Below are positions 28,459 through 37,196 of a stretch of 64,000 nt of DNA, one piece after another. Under the pieces are notes generated by a model that worked only from the letters and a program-made list of their open reading frames with translations, had not been told where the DNA came from and did not search any database. This DNA is from Bradyrhizobium oropedii (GTDB taxonomy: Bacteria; Pseudomonadota; Alphaproteobacteria; Rhizobiales; Xanthobacteraceae), in NCBI RefSeq assembly GCF_020889685.1, contig NZ_JACMYO010000013.1:1-64000 (forward strand). The letters run 5' to 3'. The first letter of the stretch is position 1. Every line of letters starts with the position of its first letter. The position numbers and the translations under genes are program-made.

Positions 28459-28591
28459 TGTCGTCCCGGGAAGCGTAAGCGCGACCCGGGACCCATAACC
28501 ACCGAAGTGAGTTGGCTTGCAGCGCTGGGGCACCAGCCTCTGCCGCAACGGAAGCCGGTGGTTATGGGTCCCTGCTTCCGCAGGGACGACA
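28459..28591. repeat. Composite palindromic repeat, CCCATAACCACC family (copy 3)
   Basis: Left GTCGTCCCGGGAAGCGTAAG and GACCCATAACCACC, right GGTGGTTATGGGTCCCTGC and GCAGGGACGAC, centre GCGCTGGGGCACCAGC. It occupies most of the 329-base gap before the GST gene. The remaining 178 bases before 28769 show no feature I can name. Confidence 0.85.
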
Positions 28592-28768
28592 CTGAATATG
28601 TGGCTTAATTGCTCGCGATGCTTCATCGGAATGTCTCAGCGTGTTGCAAAGCCGCGCGGTCCATCTACGATGGTGCAAAGCGCAACCTTTGACCCCGGCG
28701 TGGCCGCAACCCCGAAAGCCTTGCTCTCGCCGGTAGTGGCTGCCGCGGCATGACCGACGAGATGACAG

Positions 28769-29395
28769 ATGTTCCTGATCGGCCAGTACGACTCGCCCTT
28801 TGTTCGCCGCACCGCGATCGCGCTGCGGCTCTATGGATTGCCGTTTGAGCACAAGCCGTGGTCGACCTTCGGCGATGCGGAGAAGGTTGCGGCCTACAAT
28901 CCGGTGCAGCGGGTGCCGACGCTGGTGCTCGACGACGGCGAGGCGCTGATCGAGAGCGGGGCGATCCTGGATTATCTCGACGAGCTGGTCGGGCCGGAGC
29001 GGGCGATGCTGGCGCGCTCCGGCGTCGAGCGGCGACGGCATCTGCGCATCATGGCACTGGCGACCGGGCTTGCCGACAAGGCGGTGAGCCTGGTCTATGA
29101 GCGCGTGCTGCGCAAGGAGCAGCTCAAGCTGTGGGTCGAGCGTTGCGAGGGGCAGATCTCCCGTGTGCTCGCGGTGCTGGAGCAGGAGCGCGCAGCGGTG
29201 CAGACGCCTTACTGGTTGGGCGATCGCATCGGTCATGCCGACATCGCGGTGGCCTGCGCGTTGCGCTTCACCGGCGAGGCACATCCGCATCTGTTCGATG
29301 CGCGCTATCCGGCGCTGCAAGCCCACGCCGCGCGCTGCGAGGCGCTGCCGCCGTTCCAGGAGATCGCGCAGCCGCTGGCGCCGCCGAAAGGGTAG
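28769..29395 (+). CDS. Glutathione S-transferase family protein
   Basis: Cytosolic GST of 208 residues. The N-terminal thioredoxin-like domain shows QYDSPFVRRTAIALRLYGLPFEHKPW (Ser in the glutathione-activating position), VQRVPTLVLDDGEALIESGAILDYLDE (cis-Pro and glutathione gamma-Glu contacts). The all-helical C-terminal domain includes YWLGDRIGHADIAVACAL, the N-capping D. Substrate unknown. It starts at ATG 28769 with GACGAGATG upstream; no operon partners. Confidence 0.9.
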   Translation: MFLIGQYDSPFVRRTAIALRLYGLPFEHKPWSTFGDAEKVAAYNPVQRVPTLVLDDGEALIESGAILDYLDELVGPERAMLARSGVERRRHLRIMALATGLADKAVSLVYERVLRKEQLKLWVERCEGQISRVLAVLEQERAAVQTPYWLGDRIGHADIAVACALRFTGEAHPHLFDARYPALQAHAARCEALPPFQEIAQPLAPPKG

Positions 29396-29486
29396 GGAGC
29401 GTAACGCCCAGCTCATCTGTCATCGCCCGCTTTCGCGGGCGATGACACCGCGTTGTTTGACATCTTGAATCGAGAACCACCCTCAA

Positions 29487-29609
29487 CGTCGTCCTGGCGA
29501 AAGCCAGGACCCATTACCCCGAATCTCAATTGTTGCTCGACGCTGGGGCCAGCATCCCGTTCATTAGCGAATGCGGTGGTTATGGGTCCTGGCTTTCGCC
29601 AGGACGACG
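29487..29609. repeat. Composite palindromic repeat, CCCATAACCACC family (variant copy 4)
   Basis: Arms CGTCGTCCTGGCGAAAGCCA and CAGGACCCATTACC are mirrored by GGTGGTTATGGGTCCTGGCT and TTTCGCCAGGACGACG, with centre GACGCTGGGGCCAGC. A separate short hairpin, TCATCGCCCGCTTTCG/CGGGCGATGA, lies at 29417-29446. Together they take up about half of the 411-base gap between the GST gene and thrC; no gene is visible there. Confidence 0.8.
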
Positions 29610-29806
29610 GTGGTGAATGCGGCGCCGGCGGTGATCAGTCGCGGGCAACACCATCCGCCGCTCCACCCGGCCCCGCGGCGCGTGCTTCGGGCTACCCATT
29701 GCCGGTCCGATCTTCTATGGTGAACCGTTCGGGTCGCATGCGGCGAACTCGATAAATCCATGATATCAAAGGCTTAAGGCTCGGATCGAAGCCTTTGGAG
29801 GGCGGT

Positions 29807-31222
29807 TTGACGCGGTATATTTCGACCAGGGGTGAGGCCCCGGTGCTTGGCTTCTGCGATGTGATGCTGACCGGGCTTGCCCGTGACGGCGGGCTCTACG
29901 TGCCCGAGACCTGGCCGCAGCTTTCGCACGAGACCATCGCCGGCTTCTTCGGCCGTCCCTATTGGGAGGTCGCGGTCGAGATCATCCGCCCGTTCGCCGC
30001 CGGCGAGATTTCCGATGCCGAGCTCGGCCGCATGGCGAACGAGGCCTATGCCACCTTCCGGCATCCCGCGGTGGTGCCGCTCGACCAGGCCGGGCCGAAC
30101 CAGTTCCTGCTCGAGCTGTTCCACGGGCCGACGCTGGCGTTCAAGGACGTCGCGATGCAGCTGATCTCGCGGCTGATGGATCACGTGCTGGCCAAGCGCG
30201 CGCAGCGCACCACCATCGTGGTCGCAACCTCGGGCGATACCGGCGGCGCCGCGGTCGAGGCGTTTGCCAATCTCGACAATGTCGATCTCGTCGTGCTGTT
30301 CCCGAACGGGCGCATCTCCGAGGTGCAGCGCCGCATGATGACGACGACCGGCGCTTCCAACGTCCACGCGCTCGCGATCGAGGGCACGTTCGACGATTGC
30401 CAGGCGCTGGTGAAGGAGATGTTCAACAACCATCGCTTTCGCGACCGGGTGGCGCTGTCGGGCGTCAACTCGATCAACTGGGCGCGCATCGTGGCGCAGG
30501 TGGTCTATTACTTTACCTCGGCGGTCGCGCTCGGCGCGCCGCAGCGCACCGTCGACTTCACGGTGCCGACCGGCAATTTCGGCGACATCTTCGCCGGCTA
30601 TGTGGCGAAGCGCATGGGGCTGCCGATCCGCTGGCTGCGCATCGCGGCCAACGTCAACGACATCCTGCCGCGCACGCTGAAGACCGGCAATTACGAGGTG
30701 CGCGAGGTTCACGCCACGGCATCGCCGTCGATGGACATCCAGGTATCCTCGAATTTCGAGCGGCTGCTGTTCGAGGCGAGCGGCCGTGACGCCGATCAGG
30801 TTCGCCGCCTGATGGCCTCGCTGAAGCAGTCCGGGCGCTTCGTACTCCCCGATGCGACGCTCGCCGCCGTGCGCCGTGATTTCGACGCCGGCCGTGCCGA
30901 CGAAACCGAAACCGCGGCTGCGATCCGCGCCGCCTGGCGCGAGGCCGGCGATCTGGTCGATCCCCACACCGCGGTGGCGCTCGCGGTCGCCGACCGCGAC
31001 ACCTCGGATTCCAAGATCCCGAACATCGTGCTGTCGACCGCGCATGCGGCCAAATTCCCCGATGCGGTCGAGGCCGCCTGCGGGGTGCGCCCGCAGCTGC
31101 CGGCCTGGCTCGGCGGGTTGATGACCAAGTCCGAACACATGACGGTCATGAAGAATGATTCTGCCGAGGTCGAGCGCTTCGTGCTGTCGGTCAGCCGTGC
31201 TGCCAAGCAGGGAGTTGCCTGA
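29807..31222 (+). CDS. thrC: Threonine synthase
   Basis: PLP enzyme converting O-phosphohomoserine to threonine (471 residues). The N terminus TRYISTRGEAPVLGFCDVML is typical; the PLP lysine motif is HGPTLAFKDVAMQ; ATSGDTGGAAVEAF binds the cofactor phosphate; SGVNSINWARIVAQVVYYF and VPTGNFGDIFAGY follow. The start is a TTG at 29807, with GGAGGGCGG immediately upstream. An in-frame TTG at 29795 overlaps that ribosome site and was rejected. It is joined to the M16 peptidase gene with no gap (TGA directly followed by ATG). Confidence 0.95.
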   Translation: MTRYISTRGEAPVLGFCDVMLTGLARDGGLYVPETWPQLSHETIAGFFGRPYWEVAVEIIRPFAAGEISDAELGRMANEAYATFRHPAVVPLDQAGPNQFLLELFHGPTLAFKDVAMQLISRLMDHVLAKRAQRTTIVVATSGDTGGAAVEAFANLDNVDLVVLFPNGRISEVQRRMMTTTGASNVHALAIEGTFDDCQALVKEMFNNHRFRDRVALSGVNSINWARIVAQVVYYFTSAVALGAPQRTVDFTVPTGNFGDIFAGYVAKRMGLPIRWLRIAANVNDILPRTLKTGNYEVREVHATASPSMDIQVSSNFERLLFEASGRDADQVRRLMASLKQSGRFVLPDATLAAVRRDFDAGRADETETAAAIRAAWREAGDLVDPHTAVALAVADRDTSDSKIPNIVLSTAHAAKFPDAVEAACGVRPQLPAWLGGLMTKSEHMTVMKNDSAEVERFVLSVSRAAKQGVA

Positions 31223-32512
31223 ATGAGCGTTGAAATCACCAAGCTGCCGAGCGGCCTGACCGTCGTCACCGACACCATGCCGCATCTGGAGACTGCGGCG
31301 CTTGGGGTCTGGGCCGGGGTCGGCGGGCGCGACGAGAAGCCGAACGAGCACGGCATCTCGCATCTGCTCGAACACATGGCGTTCAAGGGCACCGCGCGGC
31401 GCTCCTCGCGCGAGATCGTCGAGGAGATCGAGGCGGTCGGCGGCGACCTCAATGCCGGCACCTCGACCGAGACCACCGCCTATTATGCGCGGGTGATGAA
31501 GGCCGACGTGCCGCTGGCGCTCGACGTGCTGTCCGACATCCTCGCCAACCCATCCTTCGTGCCGGATGAGCTCGAGCGCGAGAAGAGCGTCATCGTGCAG
31601 GAGATCGGCGCGGCGCAGGATACGCCCGACGACGTCGTGTTCGAGCACCTCAACGAGCTCTGCTATCCGGACCAGCCGATGGGGCGCTCGCTGCTCGGCA
31701 CCGCCAAGACGCTGAAGGCGTTCGACCGCGACATGCTGCGCGGCTATCTCTCGACGCATTACCGCGCCCCCGACATGGTGGTCGCGGCCGCCGGCGCGGT
31801 CGATCACAAGCGCGTCGTCGAGGACGTCGCACAGAAATTTTCCAGCTTCGACGCCACGCCGGCGCCGAAGCCGCAGGCTGCGATGTTCGGCAAGGGCGGC
31901 TCGCGCGTGGTGCATCGCGATCTCGAGCAAGCGCATCTGACGCTCGCGCTCGAAGGCGTGCCGCAGAACGACCTGTCGCTGTTCTCGTTGCAGGTGTTCA
32001 CCAACACGCTCGGCGGCGGGATGTCGTCGCGGCTGTTCCAGGAGGTGCGTGAGAAGCGCGGGCTGTGCTACTCGATCTACACCTTCCATGCGCCCTACAC
32101 CGATACCGGCTTCTTCGGGCTCTACACCGGGACCGATCCCGCCGACGCGCCGGAAATGATGGAAGTCATCGTCGACGTCATCAATGATGCGGTCGAAACC
32201 CTGACCGAGGCCGAGGTCGCCCGCGCCAAGGCGCAGATGAAGGCCGGGCTGCTGATGGCGCTCGAAAGCTGTTCATCCCGAGCCGAACAACTGGCGCGTC
32301 ATGTGCTAGCCTATGGCCGGCCGCAGACCGTGGAAGAGCTGGTGGCACGGATCGACGCGGTCAGCGTCGAATCGAGCCGCAACGCCGCCCGCGCCCTGCT
32401 GTCGCGCAGCCGACCCGCCGTCGTTGCCCTCGGCAGCGGAAGGGGTCTGGACACGGCGGTGTCTTTTGCGGAAGGATTGACGAACTCGAAGGCAAAGACG
32501 CTGCTGCATTAA
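31223..32512 (+). CDS. M16-family zinc metallopeptidase (processing-peptidase-like)
   Basis: Pitrilysin/mitochondrial-processing-peptidase-like protein of 429 residues. The inverted zinc motif is HLLEH (in EHGISHLLEHMAFKGT), with the distal Glu in AVGGDLNAGTSTETTAYYARV. The C-terminal M16_C domain includes GGGMSSRLFQEVREKRGLCYSIYTF. No signal peptide is seen, so it probably works in the cytoplasm on peptides. It starts at the base after the thrC stop, so it is translationally coupled. The pairing thrC-M16 peptidase-GNAT recurs in related genomes as I recall. Confidence 0.94.
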   Translation: MSVEITKLPSGLTVVTDTMPHLETAALGVWAGVGGRDEKPNEHGISHLLEHMAFKGTARRSSREIVEEIEAVGGDLNAGTSTETTAYYARVMKADVPLALDVLSDILANPSFVPDELEREKSVIVQEIGAAQDTPDDVVFEHLNELCYPDQPMGRSLLGTAKTLKAFDRDMLRGYLSTHYRAPDMVVAAAGAVDHKRVVEDVAQKFSSFDATPAPKPQAAMFGKGGSRVVHRDLEQAHLTLALEGVPQNDLSLFSLQVFTNTLGGGMSSRLFQEVREKRGLCYSIYTFHAPYTDTGFFGLYTGTDPADAPEMMEVIVDVINDAVETLTEAEVARAKAQMKAGLLMALESCSSRAEQLARHVLAYGRPQTVEELVARIDAVSVESSRNAARALLSRSRPAVVALGSGRGLDTAVSFAEGLTNSKAKTLLH

Positions 32513-32520
32513 TTTGAGGT

Positions 32521-32735
32521 TCACCTCGCCCCGCTCTTGCGGGGAGAGCATAGGCCGCCCACCGGCGGCCGTTGACGGACATACGCCGAGGCGGAGCCTC
32601 GGCTATGGCCAAAGGCTTCGGGTGAGGGGTAGAGCCGCAAAACCGGATTTGCGGTAAGATCCTCACGCCGACCCTCTAAGAGCGAGCTTCGCTCGTCTCG
32701 ACCCCGCAAGAGCGGGGCGAGGGAGAAGTCGGGGG
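32521..32735. repeat. Palindromic intergenic repeat, CCCCGCTCTTGCGGGG family
   Basis: TTCACCTCGCCCCGCTCTTG at the left is mirrored by CAAGAGCGGGGCGAGGGAGA at the right. Internal hairpins include CACCGGCGG, GCCGAGGCGGAGCCTCGGC and GCGAGCTTCGCTCG. It spans the gap between the peptidase and acetyltransferase genes. Confidence 0.75.
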
Positions 32736-32746
32736 AGTGTTGGGCC

Positions 32747-33334
32747 ATGGCCCTGTTTCGTTTGCCGTCTAGCGGACCGGCTGCACTGATGCCGCGCGGT
32801 CATGGGCTGCTGCTGCGGGCGCCGCAAATGTCGGATTTCCCGCAATGGGCCCAGTTGCGCGAATTCAGTCGCGCCTATCTCACGCCATGGGAGCCGATCT
32901 GGCCCTCCGACGACCTGACCCGCGCCGGCTTCCGCCGCCGGTTGCGCCGCTACACCGAGGATATCGCCGCTGATCGGTCCTATCCGTTCATCATTTTCCG
33001 CGAATCGGACGGGGTGATGATCGGCGGGATCACGCTCGCCAATGTCCGCCGCGGCATCGTGCAGGCCGGCACGATCGGCTATTGGGTCGGTCTGCCGCAC
33101 GCCCATCGCGGCTACATGACGACGGCGCTGCGGGTGCTGCTGCCCTCGCTGTTCGGCGAGCTCAATCTGCACCGCATCGAGGCCGCCTGCATTCCGTCCA
33201 ACGCGTCGTCGATCCGCGTGCTGGAGAAGTGCGGCTTCACCCGCGAGGGCCTGGCGCGGCGCTATCTCTGCATCAACGGGATCTGGCAGGACCATTTGCT
33301 GTTCGGCCTGCTGCACGAGGACTTCCGCGGCTGA
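32747..33334 (+). CDS. RimJ/RimL-type N-acetyltransferase
   Basis: GNAT protein of 195 residues related to enzymes that acetylate the N-terminal residue of ribosomal proteins. It has GHGLLLRAPQMSDFPQWAQLRE at the N terminus, the acetyl-CoA region YWVGLPHAHRGYMTTALRVLL (a degenerate loop with HRGYM), and EAACIPSNASSIRVLEKCGF, the family C-terminal motif. Starts at ATG 32747 directly after the repeat. Lies downstream of thrC and the M16 peptidase on the same strand, but the repeat in between makes co-transcription uncertain. Confidence 0.9.
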   Translation: MALFRLPSSGPAALMPRGHGLLLRAPQMSDFPQWAQLREFSRAYLTPWEPIWPSDDLTRAGFRRRLRRYTEDIAADRSYPFIIFRESDGVMIGGITLANVRRGIVQAGTIGYWVGLPHAHRGYMTTALRVLLPSLFGELNLHRIEAACIPSNASSIRVLEKCGFTREGLARRYLCINGIWQDHLLFGLLHEDFRG

Positions 33335-33464
33335 TTCCCGAGCCGTTTGGCCGATGGCAGGCCGCGTTCCATGCCTTCTCAAGATGCCTTGGGTTCGCCG
33401 CCATTGGCTTGCTATAACGCCGGCGAAACGGGGAACCCGGATTTGGAGAGTTTAGGGATATCGC

Positions 33465-34118
33465 ATGGGTGACAGGGTGATCAGGTTCGCGCTCGCCGCG
33501 GCGGTATCGATCGGGCTCGGGGCTGCCCTGCTGCCGTCGGCGGCTTCGGCGCAGTCGCTCAGCGACCGCTTCAAGAGCCTGTTCGGCGGCGGCTCGTCCG
33601 ACTCGGCGAAGCCGGCGACACCCGCGGCGCCGCAGCAGCTCAACGACGCCGATGCCGAGCTGACCTGTCCGCCGGTGCAGATCCGCTCTGGCGCCTCCAC
33701 CTATTCCGTGGCCGCGACCGGCAAGGAAGCGGTCGGCAATGACGTCAAGTTCCTGGCCTCGATCACCCGCACCGCGCGGCAATGCAACCTGAACAGCGGC
33801 ATGATCACCGCCAAGATCGGCATCCAGGGGCGGATCATCGTCGGTCCCCAGGGCGCGCCGCCGTCGATCCAGGTGCCGCTCCGCGTCGCCGTGGTGCAGG
33901 GCGGCGTTGGCGAGAAGACGATCGCGACCAAGGCCTACACGACGACAGTGCAGATGGATGAGAGCGGCAGCGTGCCGTTCAGCCTGGTCGCCGAGGATTT
34001 GGTCTATCCGGCGCCATCGGCCGCCGACAACGACAGCTACATCTTCTATATCGGCTTCGACCCGCAGGCCCTGAAGCCGGAGCCCAAGCCGCGCGCCGCC
34101 CCCCACAAGAAGAAGTAG
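33465..34118 (+). CDS. Conserved exported hypothetical protein
   Basis: A 217-residue protein with a Sec signal peptide (residues about 1-29, ending AASAQ), then a Ser/Pro linker. The globular part has ELTCPPVQIRSGASTY near residue 66 and two Cys (TCPP and QCNL) that could form a disulfide. Alternating hydrophobic patterns suggest a beta-sandwich. The tail is Pro/Lys rich (EPKPRAAPHKKK). Not a family I can name. It is followed by a palindromic repeat and a strong terminator. Confidence 0.8.
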   Translation: MGDRVIRFALAAAVSIGLGAALLPSAASAQSLSDRFKSLFGGGSSDSAKPATPAAPQQLNDADAELTCPPVQIRSGASTYSVAATGKEAVGNDVKFLASITRTARQCNLNSGMITAKIGIQGRIIVGPQGAPPSIQVPLRVAVVQGGVGEKTIATKAYTTTVQMDESGSVPFSLVAEDLVYPAPSAADNDSYIFYIGFDPQALKPEPKPRAAPHKKK

Positions 34119-34125
34119 GACTGGC

Positions 34126-34170
34126 GCGTTTTCGAGCGAAGTGGGTTACCGGTTCGCGTGAGGAAAACGC
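34126..34170. repeat. 45-bp palindromic repeat, AAGTGGG-ACCGGTT core family (copy 2)
   Basis: Perfect inverted ends GCGTTTTC (34126-34133) and GAAAACGC (34163-34170) enclose GAGCGAAGTGGGTTACCGGT. An inverted copy is at 53832-53885. The core is shared with 5104-5148, which has different ends. Confidence 0.8.
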
Positions 34171-34216
34171 GTCAAAGCAAAACCAGCCGCATCAGGCGAA
34201 CGGATTTGGACAAATA

Positions 34217-34253
34217 AAAAGGCCGGCGCGATCAGCTCGCGCCGGCCTTTTCT
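34217..34253. terminator. Bidirectional intrinsic terminator between the exported protein gene and atpF
   Basis: AAAAGGCCGGCGCGA pairs with TCGCGCCGGCCTTTT around TCAGC. A-run and T-run flanks allow termination from both sides, fitting the convergent genes that end at 34118 (+) and 34273 (-). Confidence 0.9.
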
Positions 34254-34272
34254 GGAAGGAGTTGAGATCGCG

Positions 34273-34758
34273 TCAGTTCAGCTTGGAGCGGACTTCGGCG
34301 ATGCCCTTGCCGACGAGGTCGTCGGCAACCGAGCCCTTGACCGACTGCGACAGGATGGTCGAGGCGGCGGTCACGGCGGCGTTGGCCGCGGCGGCGCGCA
34401 CATCGGCCACGGCCTGAGCTTCGGCCTGGGCGATCTTGCTCTCGGCGGTCTTGGTCCGCCGGGCGACAAAATCTTCCATCTTGGTCTTGGCTTCGGCCGC
34501 GATCCGTTCGGCTTCGGCCTTGGCGCCGGAGATGATCTCCTGGGCCTCGCGCTCCGCGCTGGCGCGGCGTGCCTTGTACTCGCCGAGCAGCTTATTGGCC
34601 TCGTCCTTCAGACGGCGGGCGTCCTCGAGCTCGGCCTTGATCCGCTCGGCACGGTGGTCGAGCGCCGTCAGCAGGGTGCGGTGGACGCCGAGGTAACCGA
34701 ACACGACCATCAGAACGACGAAGGCGATCGCAACCCAGGTTTCCGGTTCGTAAAACAT
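34273..34758 (-). CDS. atpF: ATP synthase F0 subunit b
   Basis: Peripheral-stalk subunit of 161 residues. One N-terminal membrane helix (about residues 7-26, [20 protein letters not shown]) is followed by a long charged helix ([21 protein letters not shown] and on) that forms the right-handed coiled coil with b'. It is the last gene of the F0 operon on the minus strand and starts 3 bases after the b' stop. Confidence 0.95.
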   Translation of the reverse strand: MFYEPETWVAIAFVVLMVVFGYLGVHRTLLTALDHRAERIKAELEDARRLKDEANKLLGEYKARRASAEREAQEIISGAKAEAERIAAEAKTKMEDFVARRTKTAESKIAQAEAQAVADVRAAAANAAVTAASTILSQSVKGSVADDLVGKGIAEVRSKLN

Positions 34759-34761
34759 CGT

Positions 34762-35328
34762 CTATCCCTTCAGCGAAGCGTCGACGGCGCTGTTGACCGC
34801 ATTCGCGTCCGGCGTGACGCCGGCAAGTTGCTGAACGATGGCGCCGGCCGCATCCGCCGCGATGCCGCGGACGTTGCTCATGGCGTTGGTCCGGGTCGTT
34901 GCGATCTGCTTCTCGGCGTCGGCGAGCTTGGCCGCCAGCTTGTCTTCCAGAGCCTTGCGCTCGGCTTCCGAGGCCGCGTTCAGCTTCTCGCGGGTCTCGT
35001 TGCCGATCGCCTGCGCGTTGGAGCGCGCATTCGCCAGCTCGGTTTCATAGGCCTTCAGCGCCGCGTCGGACTCGTCCTTCAGCTTCTGCGCCTCGGCCAG
35101 ATCGCCCTCGATCTTGTTCTGGCGTGCATCGATCGTCCCGCCGACACGCGGCAGAGCGATACGCGACACGATCAGATAGAGCGCGACAAATGCAATCGCC
35201 AGCGACACCAGCTGCGAGGCGTAGTTGGACGAATCGAACGGCGGAAAGGCTCCGCCGTGATGTCCGCCTTCTGCCTCGGTGTGGGCGCCGGCTTTCTGGC
35301 CTTTTGCCTCGCCATGACTCTCAGCCAT
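34762..35328 (-). CDS. atpF2: ATP synthase F0 subunit b'
   Basis: Second, diverged peripheral-stalk subunit found in photosynthetic and alphaproteobacterial F0 sectors (188 residues). A His/Gly-rich N terminus precedes one membrane helix (about residues 38-58, [20 protein letters not shown]). [22 protein letters not shown] follows, then a long coiled coil. RBS CAGGAG before ATG 35328. Paired with the b gene at 34273. Confidence 0.95.
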   Translation of the reverse strand: MAESHGEAKGQKAGAHTEAEGGHHGGAFPPFDSSNYASQLVSLAIAFVALYLIVSRIALPRVGGTIDARQNKIEGDLAEAQKLKDESDAALKAYETELANARSNAQAIGNETREKLNAASEAERKALEDKLAAKLADAEKQIATTRTNAMSNVRGIAADAAGAIVQQLAGVTPDANAVNSAVDASLKG

Positions 35329-35351
35329 GGTGTTCTCCTGTTGCTGTCATG

Positions 35352-35385
35352 CGCGCCGCCCTTGGAACGATCCTTGGGCGGCGCG
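35352..35385 (-). promoter_or_regulatory. Intercistronic hairpin between atpE and the b' gene, with nearby short direct repeats
   Basis: CGCGCCGCCC (35352-35361) pairs perfectly with GGGCGGCGCG (35376-35385). Next to it, AGCGGAACCGGGTTGCCGCT is followed by a near copy (35403-35456), with a third partial copy entering the end of atpE. Such elements after atpE can protect the c-subunit message and help make its high copy number; that is inference. Confidence 0.55.
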
Positions 35386-35442
35386 AACTGGTTACCGCGA
35401 GAGCGGAACCGGGTTGCCGCTAAAGCGGAACCGGGGTGCCGC

Positions 35443-35673
35443 TCAGAGCGGAACGAACAGCAGGAGCAGCGCGATCAGCAGCGAGAAGATGCCGAGCGCT
35501 TCGGTCACGGCGAAGCCGAAGATCAGGTTGCCGAACTGGCCCTGAGCGGCCGAGGGGTTACGCACCGCAGCGGCGAGGTAGTTGCCGAAGATGATGCCCA
35601 CGCCGACGCCCGCGCCGCCCATGCCGATGCACGCGATGCCCGCGCCGATAAGTTTTGCTGCTGCCGGTTCCAT
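35443..35673 (-). CDS. atpE: ATP synthase F0 subunit c
   Basis: Rotor-ring proteolipid of 76 residues with two membrane helices joined by a polar loop ([12 protein letters not shown]). The Gly-rich first helix [21 protein letters not shown] is typical. The proton-carrying carboxylate is Glu in [20 protein letters not shown]. The ribosome site AAGGAG lies 6 bases before ATG 35673, a strong signal matching the high copy number of this subunit. Confidence 0.96.
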   Translation of the reverse strand: MEPAAAKLIGAGIACIGMGGAGVGVGIIFGNYLAAAVRNPSAAQGQFGNLIFGFAVTEALGIFSLLIALLLLFVPL

Positions 35674-35728
35674 TTGTAGCTCCTTGAGAAAGATAGACAG
35701 ATTGGTGGGTGGAGATTCCCCGGACCGC

Positions 35729-36478
35729 TTAGTGTCCCGGATGAATGGCGTCGTTGAGGTAGATGCAGGTCAGGATCGCGAACACGTAGGCCTGCAGGAA
35801 CGCGACCAGCAGTTCGAGCGCGTACAGCGCAACCGTAAGCGCGAGCGGCAGCACGCCGCCGACCCAGCCGAGCGCGCCCAGCGAGAAGCCGAGCATCGCC
35901 ACGAAGCCCGCGAACACCTTCAGCGCGATATGGCCGGCCAGCATGTTGGCGAACAGACGAACGCTGTGCGAGACCGGCCGCAGGAAGAACGACAGGATCT
36001 CGATGAACATGACCAGCGGCAGGATGTAGATCGGAACGCCGGAGGGGACGAAGATCTTGAAGAATTTCAGGCCGTTCTTGTAGAGGCCGTAGATCAGGAC
36101 CGTGAAGAACACCAACAGCGCAAGGGCTGCGGTCACGATCAGATGGGTCGCGATCGTGAAGGTGTAGGGGACGACGCCGACCAGGTTCGAGACGCAGATG
36201 AACATGAAGAGCGAGAAGATCAGCGGGAAGAACTTCATGCCTTCCGCGCCGGCGTTGCCGCGAATCGTGCTGGCGACGAATTCGTAGGATATCTCGGCGA
36301 CCGACTGCAGCCGTCCCGGAACCAGGTCCCGGCCGCTCGCCACCATCAGCAGCGCAATCAACAGCACCGCGATGAACATGTAGAGCGACGAATTGGTGAA
36401 GGCGATCGTGTGATTGCCGATGTGGCCGAGCGTGAAGAGGGGCTCGATATTGAACTGATGGATCGGGTCGATTTTCAT
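35729..36478 (-). CDS. atpB: ATP synthase F0 subunit a
   Basis: Membrane stator subunit of 249 residues with about six helices. The essential Arg is in [19 protein letters not shown]. Typical motifs are [18 protein letters not shown] and the C-terminal [24 protein letters not shown]. The start is placed at ATG 36478 ([15 protein letters not shown]); an in-frame ATG at 36505 is possible. It lies between atpI and atpE on the minus strand. Confidence 0.95.
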   Translation of the reverse strand: MKIDPIHQFNIEPLFTLGHIGNHTIAFTNSSLYMFIAVLLIALLMVASGRDLVPGRLQSVAEISYEFVASTIRGNAGAEGMKFFPLIFSLFMFICVSNLVGVVPYTFTIATHLIVTAALALLVFFTVLIYGLYKNGLKFFKIFVPSGVPIYILPLVMFIEILSFFLRPVSHSVRLFANMLAGHIALKVFAGFVAMLGFSLGALGWVGGVLPLALTVALYALELLVAFLQAYVFAILTCIYLNDAIHPGH

Positions 36479-36550
36479 CCGCGCGGCTCTTGGTCCACCG
36501 GCCATCGTGCCGGTAATCGAATTTCAAATGTCGTGACTTCCCGCCAGCGC

Positions 36551-36922
36551 TCAGCGCTTGCCCGAGGCCACGCCCGCGGACCTCACCACGTTGACCACGC
36601 CGGCGACGAAGCCGAGCAGCGTTAACACGATGAAGCCGAATGGCGACGTCGACAGCAAACGGTCGAACCCCCAGCCAATCGCCGCTCCGACGGCAACGCC
36701 CGCGATCAGCTCCGAGGAAAGACGAAAACCGAGCGCCATCGCCGAAGCTCTGGCCGCACTGTCCCCGCTTTCATTACCGGATTGATCAGTCTTGCTCCTG
36801 CGGCTGTCGCGAATTTCTGACAACCGATGATCGAGACTTCCGAGCCTTGCGGAAAGCGCAGCTTCGTCAGGAGGCGATTGATCGCGACTTCCATCTGCGC
36901 CGTGGTTGGTGTTCTCAGCCAT
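36551..36922 (-). CDS. atpI: ATP synthase assembly/accessory protein AtpI
   Basis: First gene of the F0 operon (123 residues). A long charged N terminus (about 60 residues) precedes two membrane helices, LIAGVAVGAAIGWGFDRLL and FGFIVLTLLGFVAGVVNVVRS, which match the AtpI/AtpZ family. These proteins help assemble the c-ring or supply Mg2+/Ca2+. ATG 36922 is supported by the promoter found about 65 bases upstream. Confidence 0.92.
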   Translation of the reverse strand: MAENTNHGADGSRDQSPPDEAALSARLGSLDHRLSEIRDSRRSKTDQSGNESGDSAARASAMALGFRLSSELIAGVAVGAAIGWGFDRLLSTSPFGFIVLTLLGFVAGVVNVVRSAGVASGKR

Positions 36923-36988
36923 GCTGCAAACACTAACCGATGCCGCGGATGATGGAAATTGCGCCCGTCCCCGTCAAAAGCCGCGCGG

Positions 36989-37017
36989 ACCATACTTACC
37001 GCGTCTAATCAAGTCAA
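36989..37017 (-). promoter_or_regulatory. Sigma70-type promoter of the atpIBEF'F operon
   Basis: Reading the minus strand, TTGACT (37017-37012) is followed after 17 bases by TATGGT (36994-36989). The predicted start lies near 36983, about 60 bases before the atpI start at 36922. Both hexamers and the spacing fit a housekeeping promoter. Confidence 0.65.
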
Positions 37018-37196
37018 GATTGCGTCGTAACCAGTTATTGCTTTGATTCTGCTGGTTTTATTTGGAGATATTCAAGGTCAGAGTGACGCAGTGTTCGCAG
37101 TGCAACAGCTTGCGTGGCATTGAGCGATGTTGCGTGGCTTTTCCGGCTCTGCTGGGATCACCGAAAGTCCATCCTCTCATACAGTCAAGGTTCCGC

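Noticed and set aside
29774-32089. Long minus-strand frame opposite thrC and the M16 peptidase
   Set aside because: Antisense shadow; the plus-strand genes have complete motifs and ribosome sites.
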